The position numbers and the translations under genes are program-made. From Brassica napus (Eukaryota > Streptophyta > Magnoliopsida > Brassicales > Brassicaceae), in contig NC_063452.1 in NCBI RefSeq assembly GCF_020379485.1, positions 12,937,065 through 13,001,064 on the forward strand: 64,000 nucleotides of DNA, given 5' to 3'. Shown here one piece after another: positions 46,084-60,565 of the stretch (its first letter is position 1; each line of letters starts with the position of its first letter). The notes beneath the pieces were generated by a model. That model saw only the letters and a program-made list of their open reading frames with translations. It searched no databases and had not been told where the DNA came from.

Positions 46084-46736
46084 CTATTTTATATGGAAGC
46101 GGGTACGCAGAAGCGGAATCGAAAGCGTAAAATCGAGATTTAAAAAAAAATTAGGAAATATGTACGTGTTGGAAGCATATATTCATATATATATATAATA
46201 TAAACATAAAAATTATTTTATAAAACTTATGACTAAAAATATGTGATTCGAATTAAAAAATCACTTATTCATTTTTAATAATTTTCAATTTAGTTGATTT
46301 CATATTTTAACTATAAAATACTAACAGACCAAGCTTATACAAATATTATCAAACTAATTATTTTTAATAGTTCATAAATATATGTCACAATATATTTGAA
46401 TATATATGCACTATCTCTTATAAAAATTATTATGCACAAAGATAATTTATAGTAGTAGTTTTGATATTTGCATATTTTGTATTTCGTTTATTTTAATACT
46501 ATTAATTTTAGATTTTATATAAAATAAAGATATAATTTTATTTTTTATATTTATTCATGAAACTGAGTTTTTAAAATGGAAGCGTGATTCCTAAACGGAA
46601 GCATAAGCTTCCAAAATGTTATTAAGATGTATTTTTGGAAACGTATTGGAAACGAGATTCCGGAAGCTTTCAAGTGATTCCGACTCCGATTCTGAAGCGG
46701 AAAGCGGACGTCTGATAAAGCTTCCATGCAACCTAG
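46084..46736. mobile_element. hAT-like non-autonomous element
   Basis: The 8-bp direct repeat CTATTTAG flanks the element (46076-46083 and 46737-46744). Terminal inverted repeats: left CTATTTTATATGGAAGC, right (inverted) CTAGGTTGCATGGAAGC, 13 of 17 identical. GGAAGCG/CGCTTCC-type motifs recur inside; the core is AT-rich and non-coding. The 8-bp duplication and short imperfect ends fit the hAT superfamily. Confidence 0.7.
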
Positions 46737-46745
46737 CTATTTAGC

Positions 46746-47374
46746 TTCTTAGTGATTGTAGAAGACTATGTAGCTTCTTAGTGATAACTATGTATAAACT
46801 ATTTTCTCAAAAAAAAAAAAACTATGTATAAACTATATGCGTATGTGTTGTGGGGGTATGTATGAAATATTCAGATCTCAAGAAAGAAAAGCCAGGGCAG
46901 AAACAAGAACATCTCTGGATGATATGCAAAATTTAAAAGATCATCAAAAGTCAATATACAAAGTGCTCTCTTTACATATTATTACAAAACATTGATTACA
47001 AAACATTGGAACCCATCAAAGAAAATCCACAATCACACCATTCCCAATATATAATCAAATCTCCATCAAATGATTCAACACATATGCAATTTTTTCTTAT
47101 GTATAACAGCGAAATGTCATTTCAGTTGAAAACAAAAACGAGACCAAATGAATGCTTCAAGTACTTGGAGAGAAATAATGAACAAGGTAAAGGGAACAAC
47201 TAGAGCAAATCCCGATGGTGATGAAGATGATGATAACTGTTTAGTAGCTTATCTACTTATGAGGATGATGGACGGTGGGTATTGATCTTATTCTGCAAAG
47301 CCTATGCGGTGTTTTGGTTATTGTAAGAAGACGGAAACAATTTTCCTCTTGTATTTTTGTTTCCATCATCATCA
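46746..47374. other. Spacer and BSK 3' UTR side
   Basis: Non-coding; the last ~200 bp probably hold the 3' UTR of the minus-strand BSK gene. Confidence 0.4.
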
Positions 47375-49972
<2,598 letters not shown>

Positions 49973-50256
49973 TTTCAGTGTTTCTTCAGACAAACCATAA
50001 ACCCCCTTCCCTTTACCAAGTCTCTCTTGTCTGATTTATCTCAATCTGAGACTTTGACCAGTTCAAAACCGCGTTGAATTCTTCGGACAAGGAATAGATC
50101 AGACAAAACACACAGTTATTGCTTATCGTTCTTTTTAACTTACAAAACGGTAACAAAAGAGTCAAACTTAAAGAAACGATCTAGAAAAAGAGTAAAGGTG
50201 AAAAGGTTGGAATGAGAAATCGAGCCCGCTCGTGTGTGTCTGCGCGCTTAATAGCT

Positions 50257-50300
<44 letters not shown>

Positions 50301-51474
50301 CAAGAACCGAAAAGCAGAGAACTTTGCCAGAAAGGATAGAAATTAAAACTTTTAATTTTTTTGGGGGGTATTACCAGTGTAGACAAGAAAAAGGAAAAGA
50401 AACAGCAAAGCCTCAACAAGTCAACTCACTAGTGGGTCAAATAAAAACCAAGCAAAACAACTCATCTTTGCTATCATTCGCTAACAACCCATCAATTTTC
50501 AGTTACCAAAAACTCTCTCTCTTTTTTAGTATATTAATGTTTTTTATATTCCAATAATTATAGTATATTTCTTTTTTGACAAACATGAAATTTACATGTC
50601 CTGAATAAAAATAATAGCAAAAATTGCATTTCTGACTTTGCAAACAAAATATATATTTTTTAAATCAAAGTTATAAATATGCGAACCAGCAGTTAAAGTA
50701 TGACAAGAGAAATTTGATTGGGTTTACATATAAATTTTAGTTTCAAATGTTTACAGACTGCACCACACCACAGTTAATAATAATATTTTTTTTAGATTAT
50801 ATTTATGTATTTGTATATTTTTGTTATAGTTGTTTTACTATTATTCTACATGTTGTTATTAGACGCTTAGTATGCAAATCAGATAAAAACCGTTAAAAAT
50901 TAGTCACTAAACCTTAACATGAATAAACCAATTACAAATTGCTCACGTGTATTTTTTCCATTTCAAAATGATTCATGATTTACAAAAAGAAATGTCTGAA
51001 AATAATGTATTATTTAATGATAATTATAAATTTCAAAAAAAAATACTTATTAAAATTTTATTAGTCAAAAGTTATGGAAAGTGGTTAATTCTCAAAAACA
51101 ATGCATTGATAATTAAAATTTAATATTAGATGAAAAATCTAAAACATGTTTAAAAACGGAGAAAATTATTCAATAATACTTGTGTTGGAGTTTGCAGAAC
51201 CCAACATTTTGCATTACTGATGTTATTTTTGCGGTTTATAAGACATAATTCGTTTTTATTTTTACGGATACATATTATTTATTTTTACTTAAACTAAAAT
51301 TGTAAAATTCCTAAAATGTACTCACTGTTTATTGCATTTATGATCATAATTTAGACGCGTCCAATAGCACCGCATTCCAATTGGACAAAAGTCTCATTCC
51401 AATTCCATCTAATAGCTATCTTTAAATAGTACATAGGGATTTATATATATATATATATATAAGTATATTATATA
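49973..51474. other. BSK promoter/leader side and AT-rich spacer
   Basis: The first ~350 bp are the likely BSK 5' leader and promoter, including a GA repeat at 50258-50298. Further right is AT-rich spacer without a gene. Confidence 0.5.
50258..50298. repeat. (GA)n microsatellite upstream of BSK
   Basis: About 20 GA units roughly 290 bp upstream of the BSK start codon; on the coding strand a TC tract, common in plant promoters and leaders. Confidence 0.93.
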
Positions 51475-51699
51475 CTTTTTCCGTCTCATGTTAAGTGTCG
51501 TTTTACAAAAAAAATTTCGTTACAAAATAAGTGTCGTTTTCGATTTTCAATGCAAAATTTATTTTTCTATTGGTTGAAATATGATTAGATGTATAGATAA
51601 TAGTGTTTTTTATAGGAAATGTACAAAATTAATTGTTTTTTTAATCCGTGTGCCGAAACCTAAAACGACACTTATAATCTTATAATATAAAAGAGGGAG
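51475..51699. mobile_element. Stowaway-like MITE (older copy)
   Basis: TA-flanked, with ends CTTTTTCCGTCTCATGTTAA and, inverted from the right, CTCCCTCTTTTATATTATAA; both run into AAGTGTCG. Length 225 bp. Ends resemble the Stowaway consensus CTCCCTCYGTTYC, more mutated on the left. Confidence 0.7.
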
Positions 51700-52599
51700 T
51701 ATGTACATACGTGTCCTTTGTCGCATATAGCAATACTGGTAACTCAACAACTTTATCCTTTTTCTCAATGAAATTAAAATATTTGATCATGCGAGTGATG
51801 TGAAAATAATATAAATGTGAACTTCTGGTTTATCAAAATAGTCGCCACCGACAAAAAGCTCCTATACTTCTATCTGATTATTTTTTCTTCCAACGGTAGA
51901 AACGGCTTTTCACCGACCTCCCCATTGTTACCTGCGACCTAATATCGATAAAATTTACACTATTTTTGTTTTGTTTCTTCTAACCTTGAAACATTTTTTG
52001 TCCTAGTAAAATAAATTATCCACGAAATTGTAGATAATTACACAAAGTCTGTTTTTAATTTTTTTTACAATATGAAATTAATTTTGTTATTATCCGTATG
52101 CAAAGATATAGGTCCGAGTTTCTTTCAGGGGCAAATAATTCCGAGTTTGTAATTTAGCTCGGAAAACTTATTTAGCTTAATGATCGAGTCCTTGAGTAAA
52201 GATTTATCCCAGGCCATACAAGAAAAGCAATGAACGTCCAGGGCCCAACAATCCATTAGCAAGTAAACGAAACTACACGTAGTATATCTTCTATAATATA
52301 AACGTCAAACAGTTCTCATTCGTTGAAAACCGGCACAAAGTTCCCTTCCCATAAATAGAAACTGAGGCGTTTGGCTTCCTTCTTGTAATTTTTTTTTTTT
52401 TTTTGCTAAATCCTTCTTGTAATGTTTCCATTAGATATGTTTTTCTGTCGTCGATTCTCTTTTATTGACTTGTAGTGTGTCTCCATTTCATAGTGTTTCC
52501 ATTTGATTTATTCAATTTTAGATGTGTGAAGTCATTCTCTGTTGTAATGTTTCCATTGGAAAATTGGGAACATAAAAGCTTTTGGACTTGAATTTAGAT
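51700..52599. other. AT-rich spacer
   Basis: No gene or element recognised. Confidence 0.4.
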
Positions 52600-52990
52600 T
52601 GTACGTTCGATAATGTAAGACTATATAAGCTCCCGCATTGACATGAGTGATATGTAAAAGGTTAAGGACAATCTATTTATCACCAGCTGATTTTAAATTG
52701 GAAGTCCATAATAAATCTGAATTTAACATGGTATCAGAGTCTGAACACATCCTGCCCCAACTGAACCGAAACCGATTAGGCTCATTGAAAGAAGCTTGAT
52801 CGATCATAAACCAACGTTGACCCGAATGGTCTAATGGTCTGAACGAACTAAATCCTAAACTAGGATATTTTCGAGATTGACAGTTATATTTGGACATAAG
52901 TAATATATAAAAGATTAAGACCAAACTATTTACTAGTAATTGATTTTAAATTGAAAGTTCAATGATAAGCCCTAATTTAACATATAATAT
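52600..52990 (+). repeat. Copia LTR/primer-site relic
   Basis: TGGTATCAGAG (52731), the copia primer-site sequence, follows an LTR-like stretch with ATGAGTGATATGTAAAAGGT and GATTTTAAATTGGAAGTCC. A diverged copy of the same stretch appears about 270 bp later (52895-52985). It looks like two LTR pieces of a very shrunken copia-related element. Confidence 0.5.
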
Positions 52991-53786
52991 GAATAGTATG
53001 GTCAAATTCAACACATTCACCGGTCGAACTAATAAGACAACATATACGATAAAGTTTCAAAATCAAATATATTGTTAGTTGTTGTAGTCAGTGCAGAACT
53101 GGACTTGAGGACATACATTTGAAGCATTTGGATGGGCTTCCACTTTGTGAGATCCCATTTTAAAAAAAATCTCTACTCATATACATATAATAATATAATA
53201 ATATAATTATATATAAAATGTGATGTAAAATAAATTTGTGTTATTGTGATGAATAAATTTAATTATAAATAAAGTATTTTTTCCATAATTTTACTGAATC
53301 AAATAATTTTTATTTTCTTTAAAAATAACAAATAATTTAAACTATATTAAAAAAAAATTAATAAAATACTTTAATTTTTAAATAAAAATAATATTTTTTT
53401 TGGTTTTGAATGGGGTCATTGTTTCTCCGGGACAGGTTCTGAGCCGGTGTGTATGGAAAAGTCCATACACTGATTACAACAACTAACAAAAAAAATTGTA
53501 TCTTGTAATATCTTTTGTTATTGTGCTGTTTATGAAAATTTTATTCATATATGCGTTTTTGTTAAAAATCCCCTATATATTAATCCTGAAGTATTACAAT
53601 ATGTTTTCGTAGCCACATGTCATCACGAGAATGATTCTTAGAATTGTTAGAAAAAAAGTTGGTCCATATAAACATATACTATGATTTTTATTAAACTAAC
53701 TATCAAATTAAATAATAGTGTACAAAAGATTATTTTTTATTTCCTTAAATAAAAGTTACGAAATTATCTAATATGGTTAACATATA

Positions 53787-54035
53787 CTCCATCTGTTCCT
53801 AAAAGATGTATGTTCTGGAAAAAAAAATTGTTTCAAAAAGATACATTTTTTACTTTTTTAATGTATAATTTTATGAAAAATTGTAAGTTTCAAAAAAAAT
53901 TAAGGGTGTTTATTGAATTTCTATTGGCTAAAAATTATGAAAAATTGCTATTCAAAAAAAAACAATGCATATTTAATGAGTTTTCTTAATATATGTGAAA
54001 AGTCTAGAATATGCATCTTTTAGAAACAGAAGGAG
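53787..54035. mobile_element. Stowaway (Tc1/mariner) MITE
   Basis: TA duplication on both sides. Terminal inverted repeats: left CTCCATCTGTTCCTAAAAGA, right (inverted) CTCCTTCTGTTTCTAAAAGA, continuing with TG(T/C)AT(G/A)TTCT. Length 249 bp, AT-rich core. Lies inside the Helitron candidate. Confidence 0.9.
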
Positions 54036-54304
54036 TATATGACAATTAATGATTATGAATAATACATATTTGATAAAAACAATTATAACCTCTCTTTTTT
54101 GTTTAATTTAATACTATTAAAATAAATTAAACAATCACATTAAGCATATAATAAAAACAATTAAAAATTTTCTTGTATGTTATATTTTGAATTTTTAAAA
54201 ACGACTATAAATTAGTAAAAATGGTAAAAGTCACACATTAAAATTTTTGTGACTAATGGTTTAACTTTTTTCTGTTCAAGCAAGATACAAATAATCATAT
54301 ATCA

Positions 54305-54850
54305 TAGGGGTGGGCGTTCGGATACATGATCGGGTTTATATCGGATATTTCAGTATAAAGGTATAGAACCCGTTCGGGTATTTCTACACTTCGAGTCGGG
54401 TTCAGGTATTTTTATGTTCGGGTTCAGATATTTTGGATCAGGTTCGGATATTTAAATTTTGAAGAAAAAATAAATAAATTATTCATTGTTTAGCTTTTTG
54501 TATTTAAAATATATTTTAACTTAACTATTTTTTATTTTTAAAAGATTAAACTTTAAAAATAAAAAGACACTAATTTAGTTGTTGTTTTAAAATTTTAGAT
54601 GCAACTTTTGTTAATGCAAGAAACAAGAACTTGATATGTATTTTAAGTGAGTATCAAATGATTTTGTCCATAATTATATGTATATTATCTAATTTTGAGC
54701 AATAAGAATCATTAATATAAATATTTTGAATAAAACGAGAGAAATAAACTAGAAATATAGAGTTAAGTATACTTATGTTTAGTTATCTTTGGATATCCAT
54801 TCGGGTTCGGATATTACCCGTTTGGATTTAGATATTACCTGAACTGGTGA
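54305..54850. repeat. GGGTTCGGATA-rich non-autonomous element
   Basis: The left part reads GGGGTGGGCGTTCGGATA with several GGGTTCAGATATTT repeats; the right part ends in CATTCGGGTTCGGATATTACC. This is a widespread crucifer transposon-derived repeat. A target duplication was not seen, so class is left open. Confidence 0.5.
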
Positions 54851-55529
54851 AATAAATAATTTGTTTTGTTGTTCTAATTAGATGATTTTTAGACCGAGCT
54901 AGTGAATATATACCAGACAAACATTTATATTTCGAGTCTGCACTTATATTCTATAACAGTTTGATATATTAGATTTGAACACTAACCTGTTAATATAGTT
55001 TGCCAGTAATGTTTTTCAAAATTTTGATTCTTAAATATGTATATGGAGTGAAACTAATTTTTACAGATGTCAATTTTTTTTAATTGACACTTATGTAATT
55101 CACTGAATTCATAAAGGAAGTTTAAAAAAAGAAATTTAACTCATATCAATGAAACAAAGACGAGTACGAAAGCACAATTCCATAGAGGTAGAAAATGAAA
55201 TCACTTATGGAGAGTCAATAGTAAACAAATCGAGAACATAAAACCTAACCCCCTTTCGTCATTATACAATCGATGTTGCATATTTGGTTTGTGATTTGTG
55301 TCAGCCGCAAAACTTAATTTTATTTTGTGCATATGAAATCTTAAAAATAATTAAAATGAAATGTAATACGTTAACTTTTCAACAACAATAATATATTTAA
55401 GAGACCAACATTTGTTTTTATCATTTTATAATCAATAAAGATTGGAGTATTGCAAAATGTTAAAATCATTTCATAAACAAACATTATTATAATAACTCAT
55501 TCTGCGCATGCGCGCGGGTTATCATCTAG

Positions 55530-55802
55530 TATGTATCGTAAATTCAGTATATCATTGATTTGGTTGATATTTGATAAACACTTCAAACTTTAAAAGATTG
55601 GCAACACCAAAACGACCGGTAGATATTAGAAATTTGAAATTATTGGAGCAAAAATCTCTGGACCACCACAATGTGTGAAGTGAATCATATCTCCCAATAC
55701 CCTAACCCCACAAATACATCAGAAGGAAGAAAATTAAAAAGCAACAGTTGAGATCACTTTCCTTACAAGTTTCAGAAAGAAAACCACTTTTGATGACATC
55801 AT
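55530..55802. other. Spacer
   Basis: No gene recognised between the Helitron end and the retroposon target duplication. Confidence 0.4.
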
Positions 55803-55818
55803 TCACAGACCCACAACT

Positions 55819-56932
55819 TTTTTTTTTGATCAAACCATACTTGTATATAAATTAGAAAAGTTTAAACTCCTTCAAATGAGGATACAACAAAGCTGCATAG
55901 AGCCAAACAAACCAAAGAACTGGTAAAATAAACGATAGGATGGCGATACAAATCATAAAAAGGAACCATAAGAAATCGCATGATCTGTCTCAAAAGCTTC
56001 TTGGAAGATCGCATCTAGTGTAACCCATATGACCACACATACTGCACCAAACGCAGAGAAGAGCAATCGCTGGGAGGAAGATCCTTGCAATACCAACGAC
56101 GCTTGTTCATCCAATTCACTCCATACAAGAGGAAATATTGGGAAAAGAGACTGCTCCAAACAGGAGACAAACGGATAATCTGAACCCGCCATAATCATAT
56201 TCATCCAACTAACTTTATCAATGGATTTTTCTCTCAACTGCCACCAAAAAGAGAGATACAAATACACATCAACAAAAGCTAGAATGAATACCGAAAGAGG
56301 ACTGCATACAACAGCAAGACTGCACACAGCAGTAGGAGAACTGCACACAGCAGTAAGAGATCGCATTGAGGCGACAAAAAGACCACCAAAGAGCACAACA
56401 GTAGAACCAACAGAAGTTAAGTTCATAAGTACATCATCGGCTAAAGCTATGGTCCTCAATTCCAAATTCACACAGACAAGTAGCTCACGGAGCAACCGCC
56501 TGTAGACGAAAATACTATCACCGGTAGACACAAGCGGAAAACCACCACCACTTATCTTAGATACCATCCATGGAAGAGGAAGTTTTAGATCTAAGATTCG
56601 GGCAAGAGCTTGGAGAGACGGACCGGAGGAGGAGATGAGGCTTCGAGGAAGAGCGAGGAGCAGGGAAACGTCAGGAGGGTCTGGCGGTTCGGGTGGATCG
56701 ATGGGAGAGGGAGCTTCAAGCGGAGGAGACTTACGCGGCGGCGGATCTGGAGGCGGCCTGAAACGTGACGGAGGAGCAGTCACAATCAGAGCCATGGAGG
56801 AGGAGAGCTGCTTCAAAGGGAGGAGGCCTGAGCGACGGAGCTGGAGCAGAGGAGAGCCATCCAAAAGGCGTGCCTAGGGAAGCGGGCCCGAGAGGGTTTT
56901 TCCTTGAGCGATAGTATTATATTTGTTGTTTC
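55819..56932 (-). mobile_element. Poly(A) retroposon with 16-bp target-site duplication
   Basis: TCACAGACCCACAACT occurs at 55803-55818 and 56933-56948, flanking a 1.1-kb insert. On the minus strand the insert ends in a poly(A) run (poly-T at 55818-55827 on the plus strand). Its 5' part is GC-rich and coding; its 3' part looks like a LINE-type 3' UTR (TTTGTTGTATCCTC...). No reverse transcriptase is present. It is a product of LINE-driven target-primed insertion: either a non-autonomous LINE derivative or a retrocopy of a lineage-specific gene. Confidence 0.88.
55953..56795 (-). CDS. Uncharacterised proline-rich membrane-type protein encoded by the retroposon
   Basis: An uninterrupted frame of 280 codons from ATG at 56795 (the frame is open 23 codons further upstream without ATG). 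The N-terminus is Pro-rich (RFRPPPDPPPRKSPPLEAP and DPPEPPDPPDVSLLLALP). Three hydrophobic segments follow: a first with VLFGGLFVA, a second with VCSPLSVFILAFVDVYLYL, a third with LLFSAFGAVCVVIWVTLDAI near the C-terminus. A short internal TAVCS(S/L) repeat lies before the second. No enzyme motif is visible. The Pro-Asp-Pro-Pro N-terminus resembles the start of ORF1 in crucifer LINEs, but the zinc-knuckle, endonuclease and polymerase parts are absent. The frame is intact over the whole element. Confidence 0.6.
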   Translation of the reverse strand: MALIVTAPPSRFRPPPDPPPRKSPPLEAPSPIDPPEPPDPPDVSLLLALPRSLISSSGPSLQALARILDLKLPLPWMVSKISGGGFPLVSTGDSIFVYRRLLRELLVCVNLELRTIALADDVLMNLTSVGSTVVLFGGLFVASMRSLTAVCSSPTAVCSLAVVCSPLSVFILAFVDVYLYLSFWWQLREKSIDKVSWMNMIMAGSDYPFVSCLEQSLFPIFPLVWSELDEQASLVLQGSSSQRLLFSAFGAVCVVIWVTLDAIFQEAFETDHAISYGSFL

Positions 56933-56948
56933 TCACAGACCCACAACT

Positions 56949-58918
56949 ATAATACATCATCTCTCTATATACATACCATAAATGTATAATGTTGTATATG
57001 TATTGTGCAGTATTATAAACTAAAGCACTTTCATTAAAACGTAGCTACCTTTTCAGACACCATCCTCAGGCTGAAAGCATCTTTCAACACTCTACTTCCA
57101 TTTCAGTAAATCTACATTCATTGTGATTCACACTCTCCATATCTTATTTGTGAAGTTATAAATGGTATATGGATTAGTTTGTGCATGTTTATTGCCATTT
57201 ATGTAAGAAAAAACATTTAAAACTTCAAGTCAAGTAGTAGTCGGCATCGAGTAATTGTTCCATCTCTTACGAAAATTGCAAAGTGAAAAAGTCACATTCA
57301 TTTAGGTGAAAGTTGGCCAAAAAGTAGACAAGTGAGAGTCAAAATTATTACAGTTATTATTTTTTTGTCAAAGTTATTTTATTTTATAGTTGAGAAAAGT
57401 CAAAATTATGTAGGTGTTGAAGCTGTGAGTAACTGAGTGTATATTTTTGACAATACAAGTTAGTGTAAAGATTAAGGAAAGACTAATAAACTTTTATGAT
57501 GAAATTAATCAGAAATTGGATAGATTAAGACAAATCTTAAAGATACAAATTAGTATGAATCAGCACTATTTATTGATACATTGGAAGTTTTTGGTCGGGT
57601 TCTTTTAGCCACCGGGTATTAAATGCATCATAACTTTCAGTTTAGATGGAATTTAAATTATTATCACGCATATTTTCTCAAATCACTTTCAAAACTTTTG
57701 AAAGAAAAAGAATATAGATTAAAAAGTAAATGAAAAAGGGGAATATAAAAATGGAAACAAAATAAAGTTAGGAGAGAGGGCTCACTGTCCAAAGCAAAGA
57801 GAGAAATAGCAAAGTGACATAGACATGAGAGAAAGAGAGATCCTCTCTACTCTTTTGGCTCTTCTCTTTAATCAACAACACATCTATCTCTCTACCACAT
57901 CCCTATTTTCTATTCAAGAACCAAAATAAAAGTAGCTTTGTTTAGAAATAAAAATCATGAGAAATGAACATTTTGAATATTTTAAATCAACTACAAACGG
58001 ATATAACAGAACACATAATGTATAAATACAAAAATTTACTAAATAAAGGAGACTATTTAGTAAATAAAAATTTACTAAATAAAGGAGACTATTTATTACA
58101 TAACTAAGTATTGCTCTTTTGTAAGAAAATTATATTTTTTACATCAAAAAAATATTATTATTTGTCTTCTGTAAGTATTTAGTTTTTGTAAGAAAATTAT
58201 TATTTATCATTATCTTAATTGTACACAATACTGTATATCATCAGGAATGAGCATATAATTCTCACCAGACGAGTTTTTTTTTAAAATGGTTTGTACATGA
58301 AAAGCATTAAATATCATTTGATAATAAGCAATAAATATTTAATGAATAATGACTAAAAATTTAATTCAGTCATAGTGTGACATTAAATCAACAAAGAAAG
58401 TTCATATGCTTTTAAAAAAATAAAATCTTAAACAAACCAACTTAACATTAAAGTTTTTAAAAGGAAAATAATTAAAGAAAGAGAAATATATAAAGAGAAA
58501 ACAATGGTCGTCGTCGTCGTCACTCTCTCGTCTCTTCTTCTTCTTCAGTCTTCCAAACTTTTCAGAGAAGGCCTCAAAATCCAAAAGCTCCATTTCACAA
58601 TATATATTTTTTTAAGAAAAATCAAAAATGATAAATCCGTTGTCTCTCCTCTGATGTGCATTTGCGTTGTTCATCTTAGAAACCCTAGATTTCGAAATCA
58701 AAATCTAGCTTCTTTCTCTCTTTTGAGATTTCTTCCTCTCAGTAGACTGTAACAGTAGGAAAGAGCTACTTTCTTTCTTTCTAGGGTTCACGCGAAACCC
58801 GCCATTGTTGTTCTCTTGGGCAATTAGGGTTTCATAAAGTTTCAATCTTTCAACGAAAAGGGTCAAAACCCATTTGAAATCTCTGTGGAAAGACTCGTAA
58901 TTCAAAGGCCTTAGATGC
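56949..58918. other. Intergenic region and AHL 5' leader
   Basis: No gene over about 1.9 kb. Near 58030-58095 a ~40-bp unit with TTTACTAAATAAAGGAGACT is duplicated. The last ~400 bp, pyrimidine-rich, are the likely AHL 5' leader; an out-of-frame ATG (58915) overlaps the true start. Confidence 0.45.
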
Positions 58919-60565
58919 ATGGACGGGAGAGAAGCAATGGCATTTCCGGGCTCGCATCCTCACTACTATCTCCAGAGAGGAGGAGCCTTCACGAATCTCT
59001 CACCTTCCCAGGTCGCGAGTGGACTTCACGCGCCGCCGGGGATGAGGCCGATGCCGAACCCCAACGTTTACCACCCTCTGGCTAACAATCCGGGTCCCCA
59101 ATTCTCCATGGCTGACCACAGACACTCTGGTTTCGGACACAGCATTCACATGGGGATGTCTTCTTCTGTTGCGGTTGAGCAGCAGCCGCCGCCGCCAATG
59201 GTTAAGAAGAAACGTGGAAGGCCGAGGAAGTATGCTCCTGAAGGTCAAGTCTCGTTAGGCCTTTCTCCCATGCCTTCTTCTTCTTCTGCAGTGACTGATC
59301 CAAATGCTCCTAAGCGAGCCAGAGGTCGTCCTCCTGGAACTGGAAGGAAGCAACGCCTGGCTAATCTTGGTCAGATCTTCTTAATCTGAACAACTTATGA
59401 TTATGTAAAAGTTCCCAATGCTATAGATGATCCTATGGCCATATTAAGTTAGAGTATGTTGTGTTCATTTCAAAACTCTGCTTGTCTTTAGATTAGTAAT
59501 TGGTGAGACCTTAAGCTCTTTTAATGTCAGTTGTGAAGAACATGAGCTTGGATCTGTATGCTAAGCTGTGAATTAGTAACTTGGCTGATCCATGTTTGGT
59601 ATAATCTATGTTTAGATTAATAAATTGCTCACTGGAATGTGTTTAGTTTGTAACAGATCTACCTCTGTTTTTTTCACATTAGGTGAGTGGATGAACACTT
59701 CGGCTGGACTTGCTTTTGCACCTCATGTCATCAGTGTGGAAGCAGGAGAAGTAAACTCTCTTAAAAACTCATCTCAATCCAATGGTTCTCTTTTATTAAC
59801 AATCTGAAAATTGATTCTCGCAGGATGTTGTTTCGAAAGTTATGGCGTTCTCACAGCAACGACCTAGGGCTCTTTGTATAATGTCAGGCACCGGAACAGT
59901 TTCGTCAGTCACTCTGCGTCAACCCGCTACAACAGAGGCTTCTGTAACATTCGAGGTTCCAAAATCATTCATTCTGTTAAACTGAAGACACTCAAAACAT
60001 AGAAAACTAATGATATTTCTTTATATTCACCATTTCTTTGTGGTTGTGTGTTTAGGGACGTTTTGAGATTCTAAGTTTAGGCGGATCTTACTTGGTGAAT
60101 GAAGGTGGTGGACCCAAAAGTAGGACAGGCGGTTTGAGTGTCTCTCTTTCTGGTCCTGAAGGTCATGTTCTTGGCGGTGGGATTGGAATGCTTATTGCAG
60201 CCAGCCTCGTTCAGGTTTTCGAATCCCTTTTCTCTAATGGTTTAAAGACTGAATCTAAAAGAAAAACATTGTTTGTTATTTTGAAGGTGGTGGCTTGTAG
60301 TTTTATATACGGAGGAGTTGCAAAGCCTAATAACACTAACAAGACTATCAAACAAGAGAATAAACCAAAGGAAGAGCACGACAACAGCGAAATGGAGACA
60401 ACACCAGCTAATGCACCAGAAGAAGCTCATGAGACGCCACAGGACTTCTCAGCGCAGGCAATGAGTGGATGGCCTGGTTCAGGGGAAGGTTCAGTCTCAG
60501 GCTCAGGCAGATCACTTGACTCTAGCAGAAACTTACTCACCGATATTGACTTGACTCGCGGATGA
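58919..60565 (+). CDS. AHL12: AT-hook motif nuclear-localised protein (AHL5/AHL12 type)
   Basis: Chromatin-binding protein that binds AT-rich DNA through AT-hooks and oligomerises through its PPC domain. Exons 58919-59369, 59683-59750, 59824-59955, 60056-60214, 60287-60565 sum to 1089 nt (362 aa). AT-hook 1 is KKKRGRPRKY (about residue 98), AT-hook 2 is RARGRPPGTGRKQ (about 137), and the PPC/DUF296 domain spans about 150-280 (EWMNTSAGLAFAPHVISV, RPRALCIMSGTG, GGLSVSLSGPEGHVLGGG). Two hooks plus PPC and this exon pattern mark the intron-containing AHL clade. The acidic/Ser-rich tail ends LTDIDLTRG. The N-terminus MDGREAMAFPG matches AHL12/AHL5 as I remember them; which of the two is not decidable here. 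Confidence 0.93.

Larger units (their letters stand above)
53569..55529 (+). mobile_element. Putative non-autonomous Helitron
   Basis: The 3' end is convincing: palindromic GCGCATGCGCGCGGG hairpin, then TTATCATCTAG followed by T (CTAG at 55526-55529). The proposed 5' end is TCCCCTATATATTAATC after an A at 53568, which fits the A-TC rule but is less certain. The body is AT-rich, carries no Rep/helicase gene and contains a nested Stowaway MITE and a GGGTTCGGATA-type repeat. Confidence 0.55.

Noticed and set aside
56221..56877. Plus-strand frames of 94 and 80 codons opposite the retroposon ORF
   Set aside because: They mirror the Pro-rich minus-strand frame as Gly/Arg-rich shadows; poly(A) and target duplication set the minus strand as sense.
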